Notes under the pieces: model-generated
Databases searched by the model: none
The model's input: the letters and a program-made list of their open reading frames with translations, nothing else
What the model was told of the DNA's origin: nothing
Assembly: GCA_903871805.1 (NCBI GenBank)
Contig: CAIQIE010000352.1
Span: 1-34,416, forward strand
From: an uncultured Planctomycetaceae bacterium
GTDB taxonomy: Bacteria; Planctomycetota; Planctomycetia; Planctomycetales; Planctomycetaceae
Reading direction: 5' to 3'
Length of the DNA stretch: 34,416 nucleotides
Part shown: positions 1 to 9,603 of the stretch, one piece after another
Layout: every line of letters begins with the position of its first letter
How positions within the stretch are numbered: position 1 is the stretch's first letter
Program-made: the position numbers and the translations under genes

Positions 1-629
1 ATATCCGGAAACTTCAACTGGATATCGGATGCACCGGAGGATCCGCACGAATACTGGCCGTCCGAAACTATCTGCCATGTCCCAACCTGAGTGTTGTAGA
101 GCGGTGTCAGCAGTGGCGGAAGGTTTTTTTCGAACGTAGCTGCTGATGGATTCAGCAGGGGCGGCATTGAGAACTCCGAAAACGTGGCCTCACAGGACGG
201 GACACCAATCGCTCAGCGCGGCAGCGCGCGGTTAAAAGAAGAAGTTTGCGAGTGCAGCATAACCCGAAAAATTTCCGTGTTTTCGGATCTTTACAAATCG
301 ATCGATCGATTTATCAGTCTACGCTGTTTTTGAACCTGTCATATCAAGATGTCGGAATGGGGGGATTCATCGAGTGGAAAAACAGGCTGACTTTTGGGGT
401 TGTAACAGTCGTGAAGAATTGAGTGGTTGCAGGGACTTTCCGTCCTGAACCGCTTTAACCAGAGACAGGACACGTTTTCGGTGATACAAGCGGCTTCGCT
501 TCGCCGAATAGATGTCAGGCGGAGAAGCGGACGTGATGGCTCACCACGCCCTCTGCTGACTGAGCCGGAGATTCCGGACCGGACAGGGACGTCGTTAAAG
601 CGGTAACCAGATCTCGGTGAGAACTGACC
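1..629. other. Left-edge stretch without a confident gene
   Basis: No convincing complete gene is seen here. Frame 1 is open from the window edge to a TGA at 88-90 and frame 3 is open to a TGA at about 144. Either could be the C-terminal tail of a gene entering from the left, but 30-47 codons are too few to choose. A short CGAT tandem lies near 297-310. An antisense ORF at 339-731 has low-complexity, Ser/Arg-rich composition and overlaps the signal peptide of the next gene, so I do not call it. Confidence 0.4.
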
Positions 630-1376
630 ATGAGGATGTACGCGATACCACTGGCTCTGCTTTCGCTGACCGTGGCCGGATGTACCGCCGGAACCGGACT
701 TTTTTACGCCGAGGATCCTACCAGCCGTCACGAGCCGGGATCTGATCAGTGGTGGGCAGAGAAAGGCGCGCTGCAGCCGGGTGTGCGTCAGAAGTACAGC
801 AAAGGGAAAATGTGGCCTGCACGTGCCCGTTCGACCGCACCGAAGCAGCAGTTTTCACACATTTATCACTCACAGCATTACTGGCCCCTGCCTTACACCT
901 GTCAGGATCGGGAGGCTGTCTTCACCCTGATGGACACGCAGACTGCGCTGGGCTGGCAGGAAGAGACCACACTGTTTAACCACCACTTTGAGGCGGATAC
1001 GCATCTCCTGAATCAGGCAGGTCTGCGACACCTCGAGTACATCCTGTTTACGGTACCACAGTCGCGAAGGAACGTGTTTATTCAGTCGACGCATGACGAA
1101 GTGCATGATGTCGTTCGAACAACGTCCGTAGAAGATGCGATCGCAGGCTACCAAGGGAGCGGGGAGTCGATTTCCGTGTCTATTAGACGCTGTCGGGAAT
1201 CGGGACGACCTGCCGCTGAGGTTCAGGCGATCAGTGATTTGTATCGCGAATCCATTCCCGCTCCCCGTCTGGGAAGTGCTGGCAGCAGCGGAACCGGCGA
1301 CGGGGGTTCGGTCGGCGGAGGCGGTGGTAGTTCAGGTGGTGGTGGTGGTGCCGGGGGCATGGGCAGTCGCAACTGA
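630..1376 (+). CDS. Putative lipoprotein with Gly-rich C-terminal tail
   Basis: Unknown 248-residue exported protein. Residues 1-18 form a short lipoprotein signal with the lipobox VAGC and the lipidation candidate Cys18, so the mature protein is probably membrane-anchored. The middle (about 60-200) is a mixed globular stretch with several aromatic residues and no family I recognise. From about residue 213 the chain is almost only Gly and Ser, ending in a Gly-rich flexible tail. A GGTGAG ribosome-binding site lies 8 nt before ATG 630, which supports this start. It is followed 387 nt later by a second lipoprotein gene on the same strand, so the two may be co-transcribed. The function cannot be inferred from the sequence. 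Confidence 0.8.
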   Translation: MRMYAIPLALLSLTVAGCTAGTGLFYAEDPTSRHEPGSDQWWAEKGALQPGVRQKYSKGKMWPARARSTAPKQQFSHIYHSQHYWPLPYTCQDREAVFTLMDTQTALGWQEETTLFNHHFEADTHLLNQAGLRHLEYILFTVPQSRRNVFIQSTHDEVHDVVRTTSVEDAIAGYQGSGESISVSIRRCRESGRPAAEVQAISDLYRESIPAPRLGSAGSSGTGDGGSVGGGGGSSGGGGGAGGMGSRN

Positions 1377-1763
1377 CCAATCCCGGAGGACGTTTTCCCG
1401 CGTCAGTGACGTCTTGCTTCAGTGGATGCTCTGCGCAATGGCGGCGTTGGCGCAAATTCGCAGTCGCTGTTTTCTGTACAGGTGGACACTCTGGTTTCCA
1501 GCCGCTGCGGTGCGGAATACCCTCCTCGCCGTCCGTGGATTCCGGCAGTTTCTGCTGCCTGCGGTGCGTGAGCTTCCATTACTGCGGCTGTGTGCAGCAG
1601 GGAAAGGCCCCATGTTGGCCCCCTGCCGAGTTTTCCTGTGTGGCGGGCTGTTCCGGATACGATGACTGTGCTGGCTGGAGAGGCTGTTCGACGCCTTTGC
1701 GCACGGATTCAGCACTTCGGACATGGAACCAGTGACCGGAGTGTCACGCACAGGAGTAGCGCG
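1377..1763 (+). other. Gap between lipoprotein genes, with a possible Cys-rich ORF
   Basis: No firm gene. A GTG-initiated frame at 1406-1735 (109 residues) contains 14 Cys, many in CxC, CC and CxxC arrangements, and ends 28 nt before the TPR lipoprotein start. Third codon positions look moderately G/C-biased. There is no clear ribosome-binding site, signal peptide or recognisable family, and two other frames are also largely open here. It may be chance in GC-rich DNA. Confidence 0.25.
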
Positions 1764-2912
1764 GTGATTCGCAGACGAATTCTGTCATCGATGGTTGTTG
1801 CAGCCATCGGGTTGAACGCCGGTTGTCTGAGCAGTGGCTTTTCGACCGCAATGACGCAGACGAAAGGATTCTTCCGTCCGGCTGCCAAACCTGCGAGTGA
1901 GGAACTGAGTCCGGAGTTCTATGAAGCTCAGAAGACATTTCGGAAGAACACTGAGAAGAACCTCCTGGCCTGGGCTCGCTACCAGGAGGACGTTGGTGAA
2001 TATGCAGAGGCGATGAAGAAGTATCGCGAAATCTCCATCGCCTATCCGGAGTGCATTGAAGCGCAAATGGGCATGGCCCGTATCGAAAGTGCGACCGGAC
2101 GAATTTCTCAGGCGGAGCAGATCCTGACGTCCCTTGCCGCGCGTTATCCGGACAATGTGTCGGTACGTCTGGAGCTTGGCCGTCTGTATAGCAGCCAGGA
2201 GGAATGGGAAAAGAACATCGCGGTATGCGAAGAGGCGTGTGGAATTGCCCCTCATGATCAGTCCTGTCGTTACGAACTTGGCGTGGCACTTGCACGGGCC
2301 GGGCGACTGCAGGCCGCGATGCCTCATCTGACCTTCGCTGTCGGTGCTCCTGCAGCCCACTACAATCTCGCATATATCCTGCATGAAACCGGGAATGACG
2401 CCGAAGCAGCCTCATGGCTGCACCATGCGTTGAGTATGCATCCGGATCCAAAGACAGCAGAAAAGTCCCGGCGACTGCTTGCATCGCTTCCGAAAGAGCT
2501 TGTGCCAGAGGCTGTTCACGGCAGGTTAGCTGACCAGAGATCGGGGGAATCCGGGCGGAGTAAAGAATCCCCGGAGGCGATAAACCGACCGCAGAGTGCG
2601 CGCTCACCTGTACGGCAGGCTTCCGACACCCGTTCTCAAGGTGCTGGAGACGACGTTCAGGCAGCGTCGAAATCGGGCCGGGTGGAAAAAGCAGACTACA
2701 GAACCAGCAATATCTCGGCTCGTGACGCAGTTGCGGCTGCTGATTACACTCAGGAGCAACCACAAACCTCTTCGCAGCCGGCCCCGAAGCCTTTTCCTGC
2801 GTCCGCTGGCAGCGTTGTCTCGCGAAAAAATCAATCCAATTCTGCTGAAGCCGATCGCGAAGCGGTCGATCCACCTGTCTGGCGAGCCACCAATCGACAG
2901 GGACAAAGATAA
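1764..2912 (+). CDS. TPR-repeat lipoprotein
   Basis: Predicted 382-residue lipoprotein with tetratricopeptide repeats. The GTG start at 1764 is chosen over in-frame starts further upstream because AGGAG lies 7 nt before it and it directly gives a lipoprotein signal with lipobox NAGC and Cys21. About residues 65-240 form consecutive TPR helices, with typical Gly/Ala/Tyr/Pro spacing such as ARxGRLQAAMPH and ETGNDAEAASW. TPRs generally mediate protein-protein contacts. The last about 140 residues are Ser/Gln/Arg-rich and probably disordered. The repeat organisation resembles TadD/PilF-like TPR lipoproteins, but no pilus genes are nearby, so a specific role is not assigned. It ends facing the convergent transporter gene at 3016. 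Confidence 0.85.
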   Translation: MIRRRILSSMVVAAIGLNAGCLSSGFSTAMTQTKGFFRPAAKPASEELSPEFYEAQKTFRKNTEKNLLAWARYQEDVGEYAEAMKKYREISIAYPECIEAQMGMARIESATGRISQAEQILTSLAARYPDNVSVRLELGRLYSSQEEWEKNIAVCEEACGIAPHDQSCRYELGVALARAGRLQAAMPHLTFAVGAPAAHYNLAYILHETGNDAEAASWLHHALSMHPDPKTAEKSRRLLASLPKELVPEAVHGRLADQRSGESGRSKESPEAINRPQSARSPVRQASDTRSQGAGDDVQAASKSGRVEKADYRTSNISARDAVAAADYTQEQPQTSSQPAPKPFPASAGSVVSRKNQSNSAEADREAVDPPVWRATNRQGQR

Positions 2913-3015
2913 GGAGAACGTTGACACCGAACGCTGCCTTTGGCCACTGCCGTGTGAGTCCATGCGTTTACCTGCTGATGACCACGCGAGTGCGCTGTTC
3001 CAGTCAGGCTGCTGC

Positions 3016-4803
3016 TCAGGGGTGAAATGGCCAGACGATTGGGATCAGGATGATGGAGGCGATCCAGAGAAGAATGTTCAGTGGGACTCCAATTTTGACA
3101 AAGTCGCTGAATTTGTAGCCCCCCGGGCCAAAGACCATCATGTGTGTCTGGTAGCCGACAGGCGATGCAAAAGCGAACGATGCAGCCAATGCAACAGCCA
3201 TCACAAAAGGGCGAGCATCACATCCGGTGAGTTCCGCAGCCTGAATGCAGATAGGAAATGCCAGTGCAGCTGCTCCGTTATTTGTGATCAGCTCATTCAG
3301 GAGCATCGTGACAAAGTAGATGGCTGCCAGTGTTGCATAGGGTCCCAGCGGTTGCGTGACAGCGACAAGCCTTCCGGCGAGGAATTCAGCGGCCCCCGTT
3401 TCCTGCAGGGCGGCGCCCAGACCGAACGACGCACCAATGGCGATCAGTACTGGCCATTCAATTGACTGGCGAGCATCTGCGGCGGACATGCAACGGGTCA
3501 GTATCATCAGGCCACCGGCCACAAATGCTCCGAGCATTGCCTGGTCGCCACCAGCAAAAAACATCGTGGCGAGCAGTCCAAGAAAGATGGCAATCGCAAA
3601 CCACCATCGCTCATGCCGAATTGGTTGCGAACCTTCCACATTGCTGACAAGATAGAAGTCAGGGTTGTTTCGATGTGCCTGTACGAAGTTGGCCCCCGTC
3701 TGCAGCAGCAGCGTGTCGCCGGCCTCCAGTTCGACATCGCCAATTTTTGTAAGAACTCGCTGTCCATTGCGATGAATGGCGACGATGGCCGCATTGTAAT
3801 GGGAGCGAAACTGTGCGTGTCGAACCGTCTGGCCAATCAGTGGTGAGGATGGACTGACGACTGCTTCGCAAAGTCGTCTGCGGCGTTCACGCTGGGCAGC
3901 CGGGTCCGAAGTTTCTGTTGCGGCCTCAAGTCCCGGGATTTTCTTCAGGTCAATAATGGTGTCGACGATTCCGGTGAAGACCAGTCGATCGTTCTGTTCA
4001 AGAACGATGTCGGGACTGACAGGAGCAATGACCGATCCCCGACGATCAATTTCCACCAGAAAGAGTCCCGGGAGTCCTCTGAGACCGGCCAACTCGATAC
4101 TTTGGCCGATGAGCCGACACACTGGTGTAACGACCATTTCCACGAGGTATTCGCGTCGTGTTTCTCCGAACTGCTCGATCAGCTCTTTTCGTTCCGGAAG
4201 CAGGCGACGTCCCAGTGTCAGAATATAAATGGCACCGATCACAGCACAGGGAAATCCCACATAACCAATTTCGAAGAAGCCCATTTCCTCGAGATGTGGG
4301 TTTTCGGATTTTTTCATCAGACCGGCAACAACGAGGTTGGTGCTGGTACCAATGCGGGAGCAAACGCCCCCCAGAATCGTGGTGAAGGACAGTGGAATCA
4401 GTAGTTTGGAAGGGGCGACACTGTGTTTTCTGCACCAGCTGATGACGACCGGGATCAGCATGGCCACGATTGGCGTGTTGTTCATAAAGGCAGAGGTGAC
4501 AATTGTGAAAAGACTGAGGACAGTTAATCCTCCGAGCTCTGTTGTTGCCGGTCCCAGGATCCTTGCACCGATGGTATCGACGACTCCGGTTTCCTTCAAT
4601 CCGGCGGTCACGACAAACAATGCCGCCACCATCAGTAAGGAACTACTGACAAAGCCTTCGAATGCCATTTTGGGAGTGATAACGTTTGCCAGCGAAAGAA
4701 TCAGAATGGCGGCCATAAACACGAGGTCCGCCGGACGTTCCCATGCCAGTGCGATCAACACTCCGATGGTCACAGCGATCGTGAACCACGCTTCCCATTC
4801 CAT
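3016..4803 (-). CDS. SLC13/DASS-family transporter with two RCK-C domains
   Basis: A 595-residue inner-membrane carrier of the divalent anion:Na+ symporter type (sulfate, dicarboxylate or related anions). The N-terminal half has about 5-6 membrane helices, with NNTP at about 108-111 and GTSTN at about 152-156, the typical Na+/substrate hairpin motif. Two soluble TrkA-C (RCK-C) domains follow at about 220-288 and 311-370. A second membrane half follows, with ELITNNGAAA and the second hairpin SPVGYQTH. This membrane-RCK-RCK-membrane order is usual for this family branch. The start at 4803 is preferred because AGGA lies 8 nt upstream and the first helix follows at once; the frame is open 42 codons further upstream with no membrane-like sequence. 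The transported ion cannot be decided from sequence. Confidence 0.92.
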   Translation of the reverse strand: MEWEAWFTIAVTIGVLIALAWERPADLVFMAAILILSLANVITPKMAFEGFVSSSLLMVAALFVVTAGLKETGVVDTIGARILGPATTELGGLTVLSLFTIVTSAFMNNTPIVAMLIPVVISWCRKHSVAPSKLLIPLSFTTILGGVCSRIGTSTNLVVAGLMKKSENPHLEEMGFFEIGYVGFPCAVIGAIYILTLGRRLLPERKELIEQFGETRREYLVEMVVTPVCRLIGQSIELAGLRGLPGLFLVEIDRRGSVIAPVSPDIVLEQNDRLVFTGIVDTIIDLKKIPGLEAATETSDPAAQRERRRRLCEAVVSPSSPLIGQTVRHAQFRSHYNAAIVAIHRNGQRVLTKIGDVELEAGDTLLLQTGANFVQAHRNNPDFYLVSNVEGSQPIRHERWWFAIAIFLGLLATMFFAGGDQAMLGAFVAGGLMILTRCMSAADARQSIEWPVLIAIGASFGLGAALQETGAAEFLAGRLVAVTQPLGPYATLAAIYFVTMLLNELITNNGAAALAFPICIQAAELTGCDARPFVMAVALAASFAFASPVGYQTHMMVFGPGGYKFSDFVKIGVPLNILLWIASIILIPIVWPFHP

Positions 4804-5666
4804 AATTCTGATCCTGAATTCTGCTCCGGAGTTCCCTCGAGAAAAAAACGATGGGCTCCAATGTCTCTCGTATGAATTAAGTCTTTTGATTTCGCCTGCA
4901 GATTCCCGCCCACGCATTCTCACGTTCACTGCAAGGACTCTGCGGCAGTCAGCGACCGTTTTGGCCCTGAGGCTGCCATGTCCCCGAGGCTGCCGGGGTT
5001 ATATCGTTGTCTGTCTATAACGATCCGGGCGACCGGCTGCTGATCAGACAGACAGGTTTATTAGTTTCCTGATGAGATTCCCCCGAAACCAGCCTTGCGC
5101 CCGACCTTTGCGGCCTGAAATTGTCCGTATCCAGCCACGTATTCTGTGTTGACATCAAATCCGATACTGTAAATCCGATACTGTCCCTGCTGTGTGACCT
5201 GCACACGGTCTGAACAGAAATCTGAACCTGCGGTGACTGCTTTCGGTTCTGACAGATATCTACCCGAGGTGGGGCATGTTCGCAGAAGTCATGCATGAAA
5301 ATCGTCAGGCGTCTGGGTAAACGCGGCGGAAGCGTATCAGTTTCCGGACTTTCCGTCAGTGCATTGCCGTTTTTTTTTTGCATGATTGCTTCGGTAAGGA
5401 AATCGCTGCCATGAAGATTTCTCTTCCGGGAACCGTCGACGCTGATGATAGCTTGTGAATCATGACATTTTTCTGCAAACTGGTGGTTGAAACCTGTAGC
5501 AGAGGGGCTCCGACAATTGGAGGGATTTGACCCCGGCAGGGAATACTGTAGTCGACGGACACGCAATGTTTTTCGCAATTCGGATTTTCGCTATGATGTG
5601 CTCCAACCGGATGGTTCTTACCAACGCGATCCGCGAGTCGTCAAAATTACATTGAGAGCTTGATTA
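4804..5666. other. Intergenic region between divergent transporter and pgi genes
   Basis: No supported gene in about 860 nt. It contains a T-tract near 5370-5380 and a perfect 14-bp tandem duplication at 5157-5184. An antisense open frame at 5015-5578 has Ser/Arg/Pro-rich composition, no ribosome-binding site and no family, and I leave it out. The promoters of both flanking genes must lie here. A TATGAT at 5592-5597 could be a -10 element for pgi, but I see no good -35 element. Confidence 0.4.
5157..5184. repeat. Perfect 14-bp tandem duplication
   Basis: AAATCCGATACTGT occurs twice in direct succession (5157-5170 and 5171-5184) in non-coding DNA between divergent genes. It could be a slippage duplication or a paired protein-binding site. 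Confidence 0.85.
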
Positions 5667-7073
5667 ATGTCAGAGTCGCTGTTGACGTATAGTTTGTGTG
5701 CTGCTGCAAAGCTTCTGTCACCGGGAAGAATTGATTCCCTCAGGGACGCGATGAATGCCGCTCGCGATGAAACACTGAATGATGTGGAACTCTGGCAGAG
5801 CGGCGCGCCGGTTCCTGCAGAAAAACAGCCTCTGGATGCCGGGTTTATTCAGTGGCCCGAGGAGTTGCTGGATGATCTGCAGCGGGCTCAGAGTACCAGT
5901 CTGGTGGGCCGTCTGGAGTCGTGTGCTAAACGACTGCAAGCCGCGGCAGACTCACTGGTCGTTCTGGGAATTGGGGGATCCTACATGGGCATGCGAGCCA
6001 TGTTTGAAGCCCTGAGGACACCGTTCTGGAATGAACAGTCCCGTGCAGTTCGGCGTGAAATTCCGAGGATTTACTTCGATGGCTGGAACGTCGATACGGA
6101 CCAGCAGAGTGCCTTGCTTTCACTATTGAATGATCGAGCCGCTGCTTTTCCGGACTCTGTCGAGGGAAAAACTGCGGTGATTGTCATCAGCAAATCCGGC
6201 GGCACTCTGGAAACCGCTGTCGCGTTTCGCACGTTTCGGGAACTGCTTGAGAGGCGATTTGGTTCTGATGCAGTCAACTTGATTGTGCCGGTGACCGGAG
6301 AATCCGGAAGGCTCCGCAGTCTGTCCAGTGCGTCTGGTTCTCCGGATGTCTTTTCCATTCCCGACGGAATTGGCGGACGATTCTCTGTGCTGACCTCAGT
6401 GGGCCTGCTTCCGGCCGCGGCTGCCGGGATGAATATCCGCGCTCTGCTGCAGGGGGCCGCTGATATGACGCAGCACTTTCGTACGGCTCCGTTTGAAAGC
6501 AACGTTGTGCTGCAGTACGTAGCCGTCTGCCATGCCTTTGAAATCGATCATGGGATGACCTGTCGCATCCTGTCCACGTGGGGAAGCAAGCTGGAAGCGG
6601 TGGGACTGTGGTACGACCAGCTGCTCAGTGAGAGCCTTGGAAAGCATGAACGTGGCGCGATGCCACTAACTGTGGTCAACACCCGGGATTTGCATAGTCG
6701 CGGTCAGCAGCATCAGGAAGGACGTCGAGATAAACTGATCACAAACCTGCTGCCCGGGCAGCCGCTGTCCCCGCCATTGACAGTTCCCGAGCACGCACTG
6801 GATGACGATCGCCTGAATCAACTGGCAGGGACGCCGTTCCCCCGAATTCTGCAGGCCGCTGTGGATGGAACCAATCAGGCCTACGCCGATGACAAGCGTC
6901 CAACTGCCGATATCGCTCTGCCGGCACTGACAGAACACGCACTGGGGCAGTTGTTCCAGATGCTGATGCTGGCCACGGTTGTTGAAGGTCGGCTGGTGGG
7001 CACAAATCCCTACGGCCAGCCAGGGGTTGAAGCCTACAAAAAAAACATGCAGGCAAATCTTGGCCTGAAGTAA
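5667..7073 (+). CDS. pgi: Glucose-6-phosphate isomerase
   Basis: Interconverts glucose 6-phosphate and fructose 6-phosphate in the cytosol (glycolysis and gluconeogenesis). The 468-residue length fits the shorter bacterial form. The phosphosugar-isomerase fold is shown by GIGGS at 101-105, a second sugar-phosphate-binding segment ISKSGGTLET at about 175, and the family C-terminal signature QPGVEAYK with its catalytic Lys near residue 460. ATG 5667 begins just before the first helix. The gene stands alone, with a 211-nt gap before the UPF0173 gene on the same strand. I see no truncation or frameshift. Confidence 0.97.
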   Translation: MSESLLTYSLCAAAKLLSPGRIDSLRDAMNAARDETLNDVELWQSGAPVPAEKQPLDAGFIQWPEELLDDLQRAQSTSLVGRLESCAKRLQAAADSLVVLGIGGSYMGMRAMFEALRTPFWNEQSRAVRREIPRIYFDGWNVDTDQQSALLSLLNDRAAAFPDSVEGKTAVIVISKSGGTLETAVAFRTFRELLERRFGSDAVNLIVPVTGESGRLRSLSSASGSPDVFSIPDGIGGRFSVLTSVGLLPAAAAGMNIRALLQGAADMTQHFRTAPFESNVVLQYVAVCHAFEIDHGMTCRILSTWGSKLEAVGLWYDQLLSESLGKHERGAMPLTVVNTRDLHSRGQQHQEGRRDKLITNLLPGQPLSPPLTVPEHALDDDRLNQLAGTPFPRILQAAVDGTNQAYADDKRPTADIALPALTEHALGQLFQMLMLATVVEGRLVGTNPYGQPGVEAYKKNMQANLGLK

Positions 7074-7284
7074 ATGGAACATCAGTGCTCAACGTCCGGC
7101 AGCAGGCGACGAATCCTGACCGGACGCTGAGGATCTGACATCGCTGCTGTCCGACGGCGCCTTCTGACTGTTCTTCACTGGCAGGCGGCCGTGCGGGTGT
7201 TGTGACAGAATCGCAGCATCGAGGTCGGTGTTTGCATGGTCGTTTTGTCTTCTTCAACGAGTGTCTCGTTAGACAGTTTTTGAC

Positions 7285-7962
7285 ATGAAACTAACATTCC
7301 TCGGTCACAGCGCATTCCTGTTGGAAGTCTCGGGTAAGTCGATTCTGATCGATCCGTTTCTGACCGGAAATCCCCAGGCGGCCGTCTCGGCAGATTCTGT
7401 CCATGCCGACTACATCGTGATTTCTCATGGACATGGCGATCACGTCGGTGATGCCGTGGAGATTGCGAAGCGGACGAAAGCCATGGTCATTTCAAACCAC
7501 GAGATTTCGCTTTGGCTTCGAAAACAGGGTGTCGTTCGCACCCACGACATGCACATCGGTGGAAGCCACAAATTTGATTTCGGGACGCTGAAACTGACAA
7601 TCGCCTTTCATGGGTCGATGCTGCCTGACGGAACCTGTGGCGGAAATCCTGCCGGGCTGCTGTTTAAAACTGCGGAAGGAAACCTGTACCACGCCGGCGA
7701 TACCGGCCTGTTTTCTGATATGGCGCTGATCGGCGAAGAACAGTTGAAGGTCGCAATTCTTCCAATTGGCGATAATTATACCATGGGGCCCGAGGATTCC
7801 ATCCGGGCGACAGGCCTGCTGCAGCCCGGAATCGTCATTCCCTGCCACTATAACACGTTTCCGTTGATCGAGCAGGATGCTGCTCAGTGGGCTCAGGCAA
7901 TCCTGAAACGCACCAAATCGGAACCCGTTGTGATGGTGCCCGGAGAAAGCCTTGAGCTATAA
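7285..7962 (+). CDS. UPF0173 metal-dependent hydrolase (metallo-beta-lactamase fold)
   Basis: A 225-residue cytosolic protein of the UPF0173 (YtkL-like) group. The start MKLTFLGHSAFLLE is characteristic of the family. The metal-binding motif HGHGDH lies at 48-53, a further ligand is in the HAGDTGLF segment near 152, and a conserved histidine lies near the end in PCHYNTFP. The natural substrate is not established for most of this family; some members are assigned to L-ascorbate-6-phosphate lactonase-like groups by fold only. The gene is convergent with the MnmE-like GTPase, with 80 nt between them. Confidence 0.93.
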   Translation: MKLTFLGHSAFLLEVSGKSILIDPFLTGNPQAAVSADSVHADYIVISHGHGDHVGDAVEIAKRTKAMVISNHEISLWLRKQGVVRTHDMHIGGSHKFDFGTLKLTIAFHGSMLPDGTCGGNPAGLLFKTAEGNLYHAGDTGLFSDMALIGEEQLKVAILPIGDNYTMGPEDSIRATGLLQPGIVIPCHYNTFPLIEQDAAQWAQAILKRTKSEPVVMVPGESLEL

Positions 7963-8042
7963 CGCGTCCGCCGGCCCCGTTCGTTGGCAGCGAAGCGACG
8001 TTTTCCCGGTGAACTCACAAGCCCGCAGGAAAATTTCGTTGT

Positions 8043-9206
8043 TCACAGCAGATCGTCGACGCAGCCACCAATTGGAAGAGGGGTATCCGGTTCGGGGTGT
8101 CGGGGAATCAGCAGCTGCAGCATCTGGGTGGCTAACTCTGGGATTCCGTCGCCAGTGATGGCAGAGACTTCCACAATCTGATCACTGCGCATTGGCGATG
8201 TCGCCGGAGCATCCGCATTGGACGATTGTGAAACGGCTAACTGACCAGGGGAAATCGCCGCGGTACGGTGCATTCGCAGGTCTGACTTGTTACGAACAAG
8301 CAGCACCGGGCCGGGGAATGAGTTCGCGAGGCTGCTGAGTTCCGGATCACAGCGGCCATCTTCCCGATCCGTCACGCAGCATAGAAGATCAATCTGATCC
8401 GGAAGCGATCGGGCTCTGGCAATCCCCTCCACTTCCAGCGCTGAGTCCGGCGCTGAACGCAGTCCCGCGGTATCACTCAATCTGACAATCCAGCCGTCCA
8501 CAATAATTTCCGCTTCAACGACATCGCGGGTGGTTCCCGGGATTGCTGAAACGATGGACCGCTGCCGTCCGGCCAGTGCATTTAATAAAGACGACTTGCC
8601 AACATTGGGGGCACCGAGGAATGCAATTCGAAAGGGCTTGGTCAAATGATCCGCATAGAATTTCCATTCGCCCACAAGGCTCGCTGCAGGACCACGGATG
8701 GTGGGGTTCCGGGATCGCAGGTGGCTGCGAAGCACAACAAGGCGGCCATCCGTCTGCCGCAGGATCCTGTCTGCTGCCAGTCGCGTCCGACAGCGGATCA
8801 GCGCCTCGCTTATGGATGCGTCAATAATATTCCGATCTGTGAGAATCGATTCTGGTAAATCGGAAGGCGATGACGCACCTGCCTCAGAGGGCTGAGTGAT
8901 CGCCACTCCGGCAGTTTGCAGGTCGTTCAGAATGCTGGAAACGGCCGCGAATCCTCCATGACAGTGGATTTCCCATGAGTCCGGTGTGAGGCGGACGAGA
9001 ACCACATCTTCCCCATTCCATGAGCCGTAAAGAATCCGATCCCATTCTGCCAGTGAGGCGGATCGACTGTCATTTCGAACAAATGGTCGTAAAACAGTCT
9101 CTGCGGTGTCCGGAGAGTTCTGGACATGGATGACGGCCACAGCGCCAGGCCCGGGTGGGGTCAGTTGCCGGGCATTTCCGCTGGGGCGTATCAAAGTCTG
9201 CTCCAT
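8043..9206 (-). CDS. MnmE-like GTPase lacking the C-terminal Cys motif
   Basis: A 387-residue relative of MnmE/TrmE, the potassium-activated GTPase which with MnmG modifies the wobble uridine of some tRNAs. The N-terminal folate-binding domain is recognisable from TPPGPGAVAVIHV (16-28) and IHCHGG (80-85). The G domain carries G1 GAPNVGKS (198-205, with the Asn typical of K+-stimulated members), G2 GTTRD (224-228), G3 DTAG (245-248), G4 NKSD (306-309) and G5 SA (348-349). MnmE normally continues about 70 residues to a C-terminal C[IVL]GK that supplies the catalytic Cys. Here the protein stops shortly after G5 and I see no such motif in the following about 80 nt, in any frame. It may be a divergent paralogue with another role, or a MnmE that works differently. 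Confidence 0.85.
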   Translation of the reverse strand: MEQTLIRPSGNARQLTPPGPGAVAVIHVQNSPDTAETVLRPFVRNDSRSASLAEWDRILYGSWNGEDVVLVRLTPDSWEIHCHGGFAAVSSILNDLQTAGVAITQPSEAGASSPSDLPESILTDRNIIDASISEALIRCRTRLAADRILRQTDGRLVVLRSHLRSRNPTIRGPAASLVGEWKFYADHLTKPFRIAFLGAPNVGKSSLLNALAGRQRSIVSAIPGTTRDVVEAEIIVDGWIVRLSDTAGLRSAPDSALEVEGIARARSLPDQIDLLCCVTDREDGRCDPELSSLANSFPGPVLLVRNKSDLRMHRTAAISPGQLAVSQSSNADAPATSPMRSDQIVEVSAITGDGIPELATQMLQLLIPRHPEPDTPLPIGGCVDDLL

Positions 9207-9597
9207 GAGTTCGTTCGCAAAACATTCGGAAAGGCAGGCGATTGCCCAAAAAAGATGCCGCCGCCGAGATGTGCCATTCGGGCGAGCGGCCAGCGAGACC
9301 TGCTGGCGCAGGCCCCGGGATGAGGTGAATTCCGCTGATAACAGAAAGTCTCCCGAAACTCATGGGTTTTGTCCAGAATCCGGTTCTAATCATTCAAGAT
9401 TGCCATGGGTACTCACACAGTTCTGACTTTCGCTCCAGCAATGTGCCCTGCGATGCCGATGTTTCGATTACAGAGGGCTATGCCGGACTGCTGACTTTGT
9501 GCGCAGTTCGGACACAGCCTTGTGATGGGTAAATCGGCAAAGATTGCCGGTTTCCCGAGGGCTTTCACCTCCTGTCCCAACATCTCCCTGACCAGGG
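9207..9597. other. Intergenic region between divergent genes
   Basis: No gene or clear motif is seen in 391 nt between the start of the MnmE-like gene (-) and the MMPL exporter (+). The promoters of both should lie here, but I cannot place them. Confidence 0.4.
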
Positions 9598-9603
9598 ATG
9601 GTC

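Noticed and set aside
5149..5154. TTGACA as a -35 promoter element
   Set aside because: No acceptable -10 hexamer at 16-18 nt downstream; the following sequence is the 14-bp duplication.
5015..5578. 187-codon antisense open frame between transporter and pgi
   Set aside because: No ribosome-binding site, no family, biased Ser/Arg/Pro composition, and it spans the tandem duplication and a T-tract.
9598..9603. First ATG as the start of the MMPL exporter
   Set aside because: The only ribosome-binding-like AGGG directly abuts this ATG, with correct spacing only to the second ATG at 9604; the difference is two codons.
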